A DNA stretch of 64,000 bases from JADJTT01 sp049306275 (lineage in GTDB: Bacteria > Bacteroidota > Bacteroidia > Chitinophagales > Saprospiraceae), in NCBI GenBank assembly GCA_049306275.1, contig JBAQQB010000057.1, forward strand, positions 1-64,000. Reading direction: 5' to 3'. Both the position numbers and the translations under genes were made by a program. Positions 1-7,666 of this stretch are shown piece by piece (within the stretch, counting starts at the first letter, position 1; each line of letters starts with the position of its first letter). Under the pieces are notes generated by a model. That model made no database searches, had not been told where the DNA came from, and saw nothing but the letters and a program-made list of their open reading frames with translations.

Positions 1-72
1 AGGCTTGGGAGCGGGCAATTCAGCAGGGATGCCTTCCAGGATGGAGGCATGGAAAGAATCGAGGTTTTGCAT
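1..72 (-). CDS. hutU: Probable urocanate hydratase, N-terminal 24 residues only (cut by window edge)
   Basis: The minus strand opens with ATG at 72 and reads 24 codons to the window edge without a stop. The peptide contains ILEGIPAELPAPKP, which resembles the N-terminus of Bacteroidota urocanases (typically a ...QGIPxELPxPxPYD... opening) as I remember them. Urocanase adds water to urocanate to give imidazolone propionate in histidine catabolism. Only the first few percent of the protein is visible, so the assignment rests on a short motif and could be wrong. The start is well placed because the region upstream is a non-coding repeat. Confidence 0.5.
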   Translation of the reverse strand, partial: MQNLDSFHASILEGIPAELPAPKP

Positions 73-111
73 GGAATAAAATTTAACAGGACATCCCGAA
101 TTTTGGCCGCT

Positions 112-282
112 GTGCACGACCCACCCCCGGCCCCTCCCTCATTCAGGGAGGGGAGCTTATTGGGCTTGACAATCCGTATTCCGGACAGCCATGCTTTTGC
201 ACTTTGAAGGGAAAAGGGATTTCCTGTAGTGCAAGGCGCTCCCCTCCCTGGTCGAGGGAGGGGCCGGGGATGGGTCGTGAAC
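112..282. repeat. 171-bp inverted-repeat element (MITE- or REP-like)
   Basis: Two 45-bp arms (112-156 and 238-282) are near-perfect reverse complements, with about five differences. Each arm itself contains a hairpin of the form CCCCTCCCT-n5-AGGGAGGGG. The 81-bp centre has a further small inverted pair, TTGCACT (197-203) and AGTGCAA (228-234). The element fills the gap between two minus-strand genes. The structure is seen directly; calling it mobile or dispersed is inference because only one copy is in the window. Confidence 0.7.
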
Positions 283-292
283 GCCGGATTTT

Positions 293-1543
293 TTATCCTA
301 CCATCTGGCTGTTGACCAGGGCGTGATACGTACCGTTGTCCATTTTCTCGCGGGCGGCTTTGAAAGCTTCGATCGTGCGGTCGATATCCTCCTGCGTGTG
401 CACGGCAGTGGGGATGAGGCGCAGGATCATGGTGCCTTTCGGGATGATCGGATAGATCACCGCGGAGCAGAAGATGCCGTAGTGTTCGCGCAGGTCCTGG
501 ATCATGGCCGCGGCTTCGAGCGGTTCGTCGGCCTTGAGGTAGACGGGCGTCACCGGCGTGGTGGTATCGCCGATGCTGAAGCCGGCGGCTTTGAGGCCGT
601 TTTGCAGGTTGTTGGTATTTTCCCAGAGTCTGGCCTTCAGTTCCGGGTGGTTGCGGATCAGCTCCAGGCGCTTGAGGCCGCCGATGACGAGGGGCATGGG
701 CAGGGCCTTGGCGTAGACCTGCGAGCGCATGTTGTAGCGCAGGAAGCGGATGATCTCGGTATCGCCGGAGATGAAGGCGCCGATGCTGGCCATCGACTTG
801 GCGAAGGTGGAGAAGTAGAGGTCGATCTGGTCCTGCACGCCTTGTTCTTCAGCTGCGCCTGCGCCTGTTTTGCCCAGGGCGCCGAAGCCGTGCGCGTCGT
901 CGATGAGGAAGCGGAAGTGGTATTTTTCTTTCATGGCCGCGATCTCGCGCAGTTTACCCTGGTCGCCGCGCATGCCGAACACGCCTTCGGAGATGACCAG
1001 GATGCCGCCGCCCGATTTCTCCACCAGCTTGGTGGCGCGGATCAGGTTTTTCTCCAGGCTCTCCATGTTGTTGTGCTCGAATGCGAAGCGGTAGCCCGGG
1101 TGCATGCGCAGGGCGTCGACGATGCAGGCATGGCTCTCGGCGTCGTACACCGCCACGTCCTTGCGGTCGAGCAGGGAGTCGATGGCCGACATGATGCCCT
1201 GATAGCCGAAGTTCATCAGGTAAGCGGCTTCCTTGCCGGAAAATTCGGCCAGTTCGCGTTCGAATTGCAGGTGGTATTGGGTGGTGCCCGACATCATGCG
1301 GGCGCCCATCGGGTAAGCGAGGCCGTATTCTGCGGCCGCGTCGGCATCTGCCTTGCGCACCTCGGGGTGGTTGGCCAGGCCGAGGTAGTTGTTGATGCTC
1401 CAGCAAACTACTTCCTTGCCTTTGAAATACATCCTGTTGCCCAACTCGCCGGTCAGCTCGGGAAATGCGTAGTAGCCATCGGCCAGGTCAGCCCATTTCC
1501 CTATCGGTCCCATGTTCTTCTTGATCTTGTCAAACAAATCCAT
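293..1543 (-). CDS. Alpha-oxoamine synthase, serine palmitoyltransferase / cysteate acyltransferase type
   Basis: This 416-residue fold-type I PLP enzyme condenses an amino acid with an acyl thioester and releases CO2. PLP-site features are visible: the Schiff-base lysine in TFAKSMASIG (K249), the cofactor-binding DDAHGFG (about 215-221), ESHAC with H138, and the N-terminal NNYLGLANHP. The length is slightly longer than the roughly 395 residues of typical serine palmitoyltransferases. In Bacteroidota, relatives make 3-ketodihydrosphingosine (from serine) or 3-ketocapnine, the sulfonolipid precursor (from cysteate). Substrate cannot be decided by eye; 2-amino-3-ketobutyrate CoA ligase is the main alternative. 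A TACCTTTG box lies just upstream of the start, and crtY is divergent. Confidence 0.8.
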   Translation of the reverse strand: MDLFDKIKKNMGPIGKWADLADGYYAFPELTGELGNRMYFKGKEVVCWSINNYLGLANHPEVRKADADAAAEYGLAYPMGARMMSGTTQYHLQFERELAEFSGKEAAYLMNFGYQGIMSAIDSLLDRKDVAVYDAESHACIVDALRMHPGYRFAFEHNNMESLEKNLIRATKLVEKSGGGILVISEGVFGMRGDQGKLREIAAMKEKYHFRFLIDDAHGFGALGKTGAGAAEEQGVQDQIDLYFSTFAKSMASIGAFISGDTEIIRFLRYNMRSQVYAKALPMPLVIGGLKRLELIRNHPELKARLWENTNNLQNGLKAAGFSIGDTTTPVTPVYLKADEPLEAAAMIQDLREHYGIFCSAVIYPIIPKGTMILRLIPTAVHTQEDIDRTIEAFKAAREKMDNGTYHALVNSQMVG

Positions 1544-1569
1544 GTCAATGCGTTTGATGAATGATGACG

Positions 1570-1577
1570 CAAAGGTA
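1570..1577 (-). promoter_or_regulatory. -7 box TACCTTTG upstream of the oxoamine synthase
   Basis: On the minus strand the sequence is a perfect match to the Bacteroidota -7 consensus TAnnTTTG, 27 bp upstream of the start codon at 1543. No clear TTTG at the -33 distance was found, so the promoter is supported only by the -7 element. Confidence 0.5.
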
Positions 1578-1668
1578 CTCAGAATCAGGCAAAAAATTGG
1601 ATAAAAATTGGAGCGGGGCGATTGAAGAAGCTGAACTTAAAAGGCCTGCCTCTGTTCTATCCTCTAGC

Positions 1669-2811
1669 ATGAACAACACATTCGACTACATCATACTCGG
1701 CGGCGGATTGGCAGGACAGAGCCTTGCCTGGCACCTGCTGCAGGGCCCGCTTCGCGATAAGCGCATCGCCCTGGTCGACGCGGAGGCCAAACGCAGCAAC
1801 GACCGCACCTGGTGCTTCTGGGAACAGGAGGTCGGCCCTTTCGATCACATCGTGTACCATCGCTGGGACCGGCTCGATTTCTTCAGCGAACCATACTCCG
1901 GTCCGCTCGATATCGCGCCTTTTCAGTACAAGATGATCCGGGGGCTGGATTTTTATGCCTTTCTTGAAAACGAATTCTCCCGTGCCCCGAATGTGGAGCG
2001 ATTTTTTGGAAAAGTACAGTCCTGGCGCACTACCCCGGACGGTGTGGAAGCTACCCTCGAAGACGGCCGCGGCCTGCGGGGCGCCTGGGGCTTCAGCAGC
2101 ATACCCGCCGGACCTGTCGACAAAAAGCGTTTCAACTACCTCGACCAGCACTTCAAAGGCTGGGTGATCCGCACGGAAGACCCGGTGTTCGATCCCGCCT
2201 CGGCTACGTTTATGGACTTCCGGGTACCGCAGGATCAGGGCCTCTCCTTCCTCTACACCCTTCCCACTGATCCGCACACTGCCCTGGTGGAGCTCACGTT
2301 TTTTTCCAACAAACTCTTCAGCAGCGAAGAATACGACCGGATGCTGCGGGAACTGATCCCGCAGTTCGTCACCCGCTCGGCCTACGAGGTGGAGCACACG
2401 GAAATGGGCGCCATTCCGATGACCGACTACCCTTTCCCGCGGTCGGACGGGCGTTTGGTGTTCATCGGCACGGCGGGCGGGCATACCAAGGCTTCGTCGG
2501 GGTATACTTTCTGGCGGTTGCAGAAAAACGTGGTGAAAATGGTGCGGCAGATGGAGCGCACAGGCTCGCCGTTTCCCTTGCCCCCCATTGCGCCGGCCCG
2601 CTTTAGCCTGTTCGACAGCACCCTGCTAAACGTGCTCGGCAAGGGCGAGCTGTCGGGCGGAGAGGTATTTGGCGGCCTGTTCAAACGCAATCCGCCGGCA
2701 CGGGTACTGCGCTTTCTCAACGAAGAAACCAGTATGGCGGAAGACCTGCTCATCATGTCGTCCGTACCCACCGGCCCCTTCCTCCGGGGCTTTGTGGAAT
2801 CCCTTTTCTAA
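1669..2811 (+). CDS. crtY: Lycopene beta-cyclase
   Basis: This 380-residue flavoprotein cyclises the ends of lycopene to beta-ionone rings in carotenoid synthesis. It opens with a Rossmann FAD-binding motif, DYIILGGGLAG (residues 6-16), and carries the family motif NDRTWCFWE. The C-terminal part has FIGTAGGHTKASSGYTF, a segment typical of lycopene cyclases. I start at the ATG at 1669 rather than 1561, because the FAD motif must lie near the N-terminus and the upstream extension is low-complexity and unrelated. No crtB or crtI lies in the window, so the gene is separate from any carotenoid cluster here. It is divergent from the oxoamine synthase. Saprospiria are known for saproxanthin-type carotenoids, which fits. 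Confidence 0.9.
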   Translation: MNNTFDYIILGGGLAGQSLAWHLLQGPLRDKRIALVDAEAKRSNDRTWCFWEQEVGPFDHIVYHRWDRLDFFSEPYSGPLDIAPFQYKMIRGLDFYAFLENEFSRAPNVERFFGKVQSWRTTPDGVEATLEDGRGLRGAWGFSSIPAGPVDKKRFNYLDQHFKGWVIRTEDPVFDPASATFMDFRVPQDQGLSFLYTLPTDPHTALVELTFFSNKLFSSEEYDRMLRELIPQFVTRSAYEVEHTEMGAIPMTDYPFPRSDGRLVFIGTAGGHTKASSGYTFWRLQKNVVKMVRQMERTGSPFPLPPIAPARFSLFDSTLLNVLGKGELSGGEVFGGLFKRNPPARVLRFLNEETSMAEDLLIMSSVPTGPFLRGFVESLF

Positions 2812-2916
2812 AATTCAACAGCCAGCAGGCGCTTAAAAGGACCCTTTCAAAAAATGGGGCTACCTAAATAGGCGTAATCTGTTATTTTCGCAGCGCGAAA
2901 TAAAATTTTGTATCCC

Positions 2917-3972
2917 ATGAAAAAGATCCTGACACCGATTACAGGGCTTCTGTTCGCAGCCCTTTCCGCATTTTCCCAATCCCAGACCATCGACAACTTC
3001 GAATCCGGCAACCTCGGGCAGTGGACCTTGGTTAGCGGCGCGGCGGGCGCCAACTCCGCCGAGGTGTTCTCCGGCAATTTCGCGCTGGAGATGAGTGAAA
3101 GTTCCACTTTTTTGCTACATAATACCTTCAACGGCGGTCCTGGCCGTTACCGGGTGAACTTCCTCTGCGAAGGCGCCGGCGCCGCCTTCCAGTTCTATTT
3201 TCAATACCAGGATGCCGGGAATTATTACGGCGTGATGTGCAGCCCCGAGACCTCGCAACTGAACCTCGTAAAGGTTGTCAGCGGCGTGGAAGAAACCCTG
3301 TCGTCAGCCCCTGCAGCCTTGTTCACTGGCCAGTGGCATGAGCTGGTAGTTGAGCGCGGTTGCGACGACCAGCTCGTCGTCCTCCTCGACGGGGCGGAGG
3401 AGATCGCGGTGAGTGACGCTGCTGTGCAGGCTGCAGGAGCGGTGGCCCTGGGCGCCGTGGAAGAGATGGTCTACGCCGACGAGCTGCGCTTCGATGCCTT
3501 TCAGCCCGAGGTGGAGATAGTGGGAGAAACGGCGTTTTGCATAGACCCCGCTGTGCTGGAGGCCTCCGGCGCATTTGCCCAATACGAATGGAGCACCGGC
3601 TCGAAGAGCAACCGCGTGGAGATTCTCGAACCGGGCATCGTGTGGCTGGAGGTGACCGATCAGAACGGTTGCACTGCCCGCGATACGGTGGAGGTGTTGT
3701 CGCTGTGTCCCACCCAATTCTACGCCCCCAATATCTTCTCGCCCAACTACGACGGGGTCAACGACGAGTTCAGGATCTACCCGCGTTCGCAGCCGCTTCG
3801 CTTTGAGCTGAGCGTGTTCAACCGCTGGGGCGAGCTAGTTTTTCGCGCTGATCAGGCCGATAAAGGCTGGGACGGCATCTACAAGGGCGCGCCCGCGCCG
3901 GCCGACGCCTACATCTGGCTGGCTGACATGGACGGGTTTACGCTCACGGGCACGCTGAACCTGTTGCGGTAG
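2917..3972 (+). CDS. Secreted protein with gliding-motility-type (CHU_C) C-terminal domain
   Basis: This 351-residue protein has a Sec signal peptide (MKKILTPITGLLFAALSAFSQ). A lectin-like beta-sandwich region follows (about 25-190), similar in look to family-16-type carbohydrate-binding or LamG folds, then an Ig-like segment (about 195-265, ...QYEWSTGS...DQNGCTARDTVEV). The C-terminus is a gliding-motility-associated / type B T9SS sorting domain, recognised by YAPNIFSPNYDGVNDEF, FNRWGELVF and WDG. Such domains direct export across the outer membrane by the type IX system. The ATG at 2917 is chosen over an upstream TTG because it begins the signal peptide. Ligand unknown. Confidence 0.8.
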   Translation: MKKILTPITGLLFAALSAFSQSQTIDNFESGNLGQWTLVSGAAGANSAEVFSGNFALEMSESSTFLLHNTFNGGPGRYRVNFLCEGAGAAFQFYFQYQDAGNYYGVMCSPETSQLNLVKVVSGVEETLSSAPAALFTGQWHELVVERGCDDQLVVLLDGAEEIAVSDAAVQAAGAVALGAVEEMVYADELRFDAFQPEVEIVGETAFCIDPAVLEASGAFAQYEWSTGSKSNRVEILEPGIVWLEVTDQNGCTARDTVEVLSLCPTQFYAPNIFSPNYDGVNDEFRIYPRSQPLRFELSVFNRWGELVFRADQADKGWDGIYKGAPAPADAYIWLADMDGFTLTGTLNLLR

Positions 3973-5160
3973 CTACAGGTCCTTCCTGTATATCCTCCTG
4001 CGGCGGTAAAGGCGGGGGTTGTAATCGCGGAAAATGGCGTAGGGGGCATAATTGTTTTCCGATTGTGGTCCCAAATAAACCTTTTTGACCTTTTGTTTGG
4101 CCATGACCGGGATGTAATGGGTGAATAATATGGCGTTCAGGCCTTTGTTTCGCCATTTCTCCTCCACTCCGATCAACAAGAGGTCAGCCATCCGGTGGAA
4201 CTTTTTCTCCCACATAATGTGCAGCAGACCGAATGGAAAAAGGTAGCCTTTCGCCCTGAGCATGGCCTTCTGATAGGAAGGAACCACGAAGCCAAAGCCG
4301 ATGATGCCTTCCTGATCGTGCTTGAGCAGGCGGAGATATTCGGGCTTCATCATCGGGATCATATTGTTAATATACCATGCAGCCTGTTCATCCGTAAGGG
4401 GCACGAAAGTGGAGAGATCTTTGTAAGTTTCTTCCAGTAGATAAAAGGCCTTGAAGGCAAGTTCCTTCAATTCTTTTGCGCTAGCGGGAAAGTACTGGTG
4501 TATTCCAAATTTTTGTTCGATGATGGGCTCCAGTCTTTTCAGTTTGTCGGGGATTTCCCAGGGCACATTTTCGATGACGTGTTCCAGCGTATCTTCCAGT
4601 TTGCTGAATTGGTGGCATTCCATGTGGGTTTGGTAGTAGGGGAAATGGTAGGGGCAGTAAATAGTGCCGGTTTCGTCAAATCCTTCTACGGTTAACCCTG
4701 TGGGGTCGAGATTGGTGAATCCCATGGGGCCTTTGACCCAGGCGGCGCCTTGTTCTTTTGCCCACTGGCAGGCGGTTTCGAGGAGCAGTCCGCTTATTTC
4801 CAGGTCGTCTTCAAATTCCAGCCAGCCGAAGCGGCCGATGGTTTCACCCCGCGCTTCCGTTTCGCGTTCGTTGATGATACCTGCGATCCTGCCGGCTACG
4901 CGGCCCTGTTTTTCAGCGATCCATAGCTTGATTCGGGAAGTGGAGAAGGAAGGGTTGCTGTCAGGATCAAATTGGGCGGCTTCCCCTTGCCGCAGGGGGG
5001 GGATCCAGCAGGCATTGCCTTGGTAGAGGCGGTAAGGAAATTCTACAAACCGCGCAAGGTCGCGTTTGCTCACTACTTCCTTTACGGTAATGCCTGTAAA
5101 AGGGGGCGATTCAGTCCCCCGGATGGGTTCAGGTGTGGTGTACATTGCATTTTTTTTCAA
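3973..5160 (-). CDS. YghO-like GNAT-fold N-acyltransferase, copy 3 of tandem triplet
   Basis: This 395-residue cytoplasmic protein is paralogous to the next two genes upstream. Shared hallmarks are FPYRLYQGNACWIPPLR near residue 40, IAGRIxxxIN, KGPMGFTNLDPTGLTVEGF (about 140-160), the PYHFPYY segment, and a C-terminal acetyl-CoA-site-like stretch EEKWRNKGLNAILF. The family is annotated as GNAT acetyltransferase, or misleadingly as dATP pyrophosphohydrolase. From memory, the Caulobacter ceramide N-acyltransferase (CC_1154) belongs to this broad family. The last ten residues (RLYRRRRIYRKDL) are very basic, as in its paralogues. An ATG at 5145 is an alternative start. The gene lies 42 bp after the middle copy and probably shares its transcript. 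Confidence 0.75.
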   Translation of the reverse strand: MKKNAMYTTPEPIRGTESPPFTGITVKEVVSKRDLARFVEFPYRLYQGNACWIPPLRQGEAAQFDPDSNPSFSTSRIKLWIAEKQGRVAGRIAGIINERETEARGETIGRFGWLEFEDDLEISGLLLETACQWAKEQGAAWVKGPMGFTNLDPTGLTVEGFDETGTIYCPYHFPYYQTHMECHQFSKLEDTLEHVIENVPWEIPDKLKRLEPIIEQKFGIHQYFPASAKELKELAFKAFYLLEETYKDLSTFVPLTDEQAAWYINNMIPMMKPEYLRLLKHDQEGIIGFGFVVPSYQKAMLRAKGYLFPFGLLHIMWEKKFHRMADLLLIGVEEKWRNKGLNAILFTHYIPVMAKQKVKKVYLGPQSENNYAPYAIFRDYNPRLYRRRRIYRKDL

Positions 5161-5202
5161 AATAAAGGGAAACAGGGTGGGAAATGCAATGATGAAAATC
5201 AG

Positions 5203-6375
5203 CTAGGTGGCTTTCTCAAAAACCCTTCTTCTTCGGAACACCCGCGGGGCAAAATCCTGGAACAGTGCCAGCGAGGACTGGTTTTCTTCCAGAATGGGGT
5301 TGATGAAAATCCTTTTGACCCCCTGTTTGTTGAAAATGGGGATGACATTGGAGAATATCAGGGCGTTGAGGCCCTTGTTGCGCCATTCTTCCAGAATGCC
5401 GATCAGCAGGAAGTCGACCGCATCGTGGTGCTTGCGCGCACGAAGCAGGTGGAAGATGCCGAAGGGAAAAAGCCTGGAGTTGGCCTTTTTGAGAGCTTTG
5501 GAGAAATTGGGCACGATGACGCAAAAACCCACGACATTGCCGCCGGCGTCATGGATGATATTGAGATAGTCGGGGGAGAGAAATGGCAGGTATTGCTCGA
5601 TGTAGAAGTCGATCTGTTGGGGCGACAGCGGCACGAAGGAGGGCAGTTGCTTGTAGGTTTCGATGATCAGGCCGAAGAACCTCCTCACCGTGTCTTCCAG
5701 TTCCTTCTTATCGTTGATGACGACCTGTCTGACGCCGAATTTTTTTTCGATAATGGGCCTGAGGCGCTGCAATCTTGCCGGTACGCCCTGGGGCGCCTGG
5801 TCGATCACGCATTCGAGGTAATCGGTCTTTTTTTGAAATCCCGCTCTTTCCAGGTGTTCCAGATAGTAAGGGTGATGATAGGGGGCGCCCACCGTACCCA
5901 TTTCCCCGAAACCGTCCACGGTGATTCCGGCGCTATCGAGGTTGGTGAACCCCAGGGGGCCTTTGATGGTTTTCGCGCCTTTTGTCCGCGCCCATTGGGC
6001 GGCTGTTTTCAGCAGAGCGGCGCTGACGGCGGGATCGTCTTCAAACTCCAGCCAGTTGAACCGCGCCACAGGGCAGCCAGTCATTTCTGTTTCCAGGCGG
6101 TTGATGAAGCAGCCGATGCGGCCGGCTATGTGGCCTCCTTTTTCGCATAGCCAGGCCTTGAGCTGGCAATTGGCCAGGGCGGGGTTTTTCTCCGGGTCAA
6201 ACAGGCCGGTTTCGGCCCTGCGAAGGGGGGGAATCCAGAAAGGGTTTCCGTGATAGAGCCTGTAGGGGAACCCGACAAAATGACGGAGGTCTCTTTTTGT
6301 GGATATCTCCCTGATGTTCAGGTAATTTTTTTTATTTCCTGCCGGCGTTTGTGAGGGCTTCGGTACGGCGTTCAT
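5203..6375 (-). CDS. YghO-like GNAT-fold N-acyltransferase, copy 2 of tandem triplet
   Basis: This 390-residue paralogue has the same order of motifs as its neighbours: FPYRLYHGNPFWIPPLRRAE, HIAGRIGCFINRLE, KGPLGFTNLDSAGITVDGFG, APYHHPYY and LEEWRNKGLNALIF, ending in RVFRRRRVFEKAT. The start at 6375 is preferred over 6474, which would overlap the preceding gene by 68 bp and add residues absent from the paralogues. It is 31 bp downstream of copy 1. By eye it is closer to copy 1 (6407-7534) than to copy 3, suggesting two successive duplications. Function inferred as N-acyl transfer; substrate unknown. Confidence 0.75.
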   Translation of the reverse strand: MNAVPKPSQTPAGNKKNYLNIREISTKRDLRHFVGFPYRLYHGNPFWIPPLRRAETGLFDPEKNPALANCQLKAWLCEKGGHIAGRIGCFINRLETEMTGCPVARFNWLEFEDDPAVSAALLKTAAQWARTKGAKTIKGPLGFTNLDSAGITVDGFGEMGTVGAPYHHPYYLEHLERAGFQKKTDYLECVIDQAPQGVPARLQRLRPIIEKKFGVRQVVINDKKELEDTVRRFFGLIIETYKQLPSFVPLSPQQIDFYIEQYLPFLSPDYLNIIHDAGGNVVGFCVIVPNFSKALKKANSRLFPFGIFHLLRARKHHDAVDFLLIGILEEWRNKGLNALIFSNVIPIFNKQGVKRIFINPILEENQSSLALFQDFAPRVFRRRRVFEKAT

Positions 6376-6406
6376 GTCAGGTGCTTTTGAAAAAGCAAGA
6401 TACGCA

Positions 6407-7534
6407 CTATAAATCTTTTCCAAAAACCCTTCGGCGCCTGAAAACCCTGGGGCCGTAATCTTTAAAAAGGGCAAGAGATGCCTGGTTTTCTTCCAGGATG
6501 GGGTTGATATACACTTTTTTGACGCCTTTGCGGTTGAACACGGGAATGGTTTCCCCGAAGAGCAAGGCGTTGAGGCCCTTGTTTCGCCATTCGTCGACTA
6601 CCCCGATGAGGACCAGGTTGACGGCGTTGTGGTAGCGGCGGGTCCAGAGGAGGTGCAGCAGGCCGAAAGGATAGAGTTTGCCCCCGGCGCGTTGCAAGGC
6701 CCTGGAGAAGGACGGGGTGATCACGCCGTAGCCTACGATATTGCCTTCCCGGTCTTTGACCAGCGGCAGGTATTCGAGGTTGAGAAAGGGAAGATTCTGT
6801 TGGACGTAGTAGTCAACCTGGCGATCGGAGAGGGGCACAAAAGAGGGCAGCCCTTTGTAGGTATCGATGATCAGGCCGAAGAGGCGGCTGACCATCGACT
6901 TCAGCTCGGAGCGGTTTTTCAGGTGTTCCAGCCTCAGACCGAATTTTTGTTCTACGATGGGCCTGAGTCGTTGGAGCTTTTCCGGCATTCCCTCGGGCAC
7001 TTCCTCTACCACGATCTCGAGGTAGTCGGTCGCTTTCCCGTAGCCGGCGGCTTCCAGGTGGTCTTTGTAGTAGGGGAAATGGTAAGGGGCCCCCATGGAT
7101 CCGAGCTCTTCAAAGCCCTCCACGGTGAGGCCTGCCGCGTCGAAATTGGTGAACCCCAGGGGGCCTTTGAGGCGGGCTGCGCCTTTCTCCCTGGCCCAGT
7201 TTTCGGCGGTTTCCAGCAGGGCCTTGCTCACTTCCGGATCGTCCTCAAAGTCGATCCAATTGAAGCGCGCTTGCTTCTCCCCGCGCATTTGCGTCTCCAT
7301 TTCGTTGATGAAGCAGCCGATGCGGCCGGCGATGCGGCCGTCTTTTTCCGCCAGCCACAAACTGGTCTCGCAATGCTGAAAGGCAGGATTTTTGCCAGGG
7401 TCGAGCATGGCCTCCTCTGCCTTTTTAATAGGAGGGATCCACCAGGGGCAGTCTTTGTAAAGACTGAAGGGAAAGCCGGCAAAGCGGCGAATGTCTTCAA
7501 CGGAATGGACATTCCGGATTTTAACGGGCGGCAT
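6407..7534 (-). CDS. YghO-like GNAT-fold N-acyltransferase, copy 1 of tandem triplet
   Basis: This 375-residue protein is the promoter-proximal copy. It carries FPFSLYKDCPWWIPPIKKAE, RIAGRIGCFINEME, KGPLGFTNFDAAGLTVEGF, APYHFPYY and DEWRNKGLNALLF, and ends RVFRRRRVFGKDL. It lacks the N-terminal extension of the other two. A textbook Bacteroidota promoter (TTTG-N21-TAACTTTG) lies 41-73 bp upstream. Position near an oxoamine synthase (6 kb away) is suggestive because N-acylation is the next chemical step after sphingoid or capnoid base formation. A generic acetyltransferase role cannot be excluded. Confidence 0.75.
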   Translation of the reverse strand: MPPVKIRNVHSVEDIRRFAGFPFSLYKDCPWWIPPIKKAEEAMLDPGKNPAFQHCETSLWLAEKDGRIAGRIGCFINEMETQMRGEKQARFNWIDFEDDPEVSKALLETAENWAREKGAARLKGPLGFTNFDAAGLTVEGFEELGSMGAPYHFPYYKDHLEAAGYGKATDYLEIVVEEVPEGMPEKLQRLRPIVEQKFGLRLEHLKNRSELKSMVSRLFGLIIDTYKGLPSFVPLSDRQVDYYVQQNLPFLNLEYLPLVKDREGNIVGYGVITPSFSRALQRAGGKLYPFGLLHLLWTRRYHNAVNLVLIGVVDEWRNKGLNALLFGETIPVFNRKGVKKVYINPILEENQASLALFKDYGPRVFRRRRVFGKDL

Positions 7535-7574
7535 AGAATGCAGATTGTCTTGATTGAATAGTAGGGCGGGGGAG

Positions 7575-7607
7575 CAAAGTTAACAGATGAGACCGAATAA
7601 TGACAAA
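7575..7607 (-). promoter_or_regulatory. Promoter of the acyltransferase triplet (TTTG-N21-TAACTTTG)
   Basis: On the minus strand, TTTG (7607-7604), a 21-bp spacer and TAACTTTG (7582-7575) match both elements of the Bacteroidota sigma-ABfr promoter at a normal spacing. The start codon at 7534 lies 41 bp downstream. The promoter at 47172-47204 upstream of rsh has the identical geometry. Confidence 0.75.
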
Positions 7608-7666
7608 ACTTCTTGCGGAGAATGTGTCCATCGGCTTACCTTGCAGGGTATCCAATATTGACCGCC

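Noticed and set aside
323..1564. 413-codon plus-strand reading frame opposite the oxoamine synthase
   Set aside because: Antisense shadow of a GC-rich gene; the sequence has no domain and is Asp/Val/His-biased as expected for such shadows.
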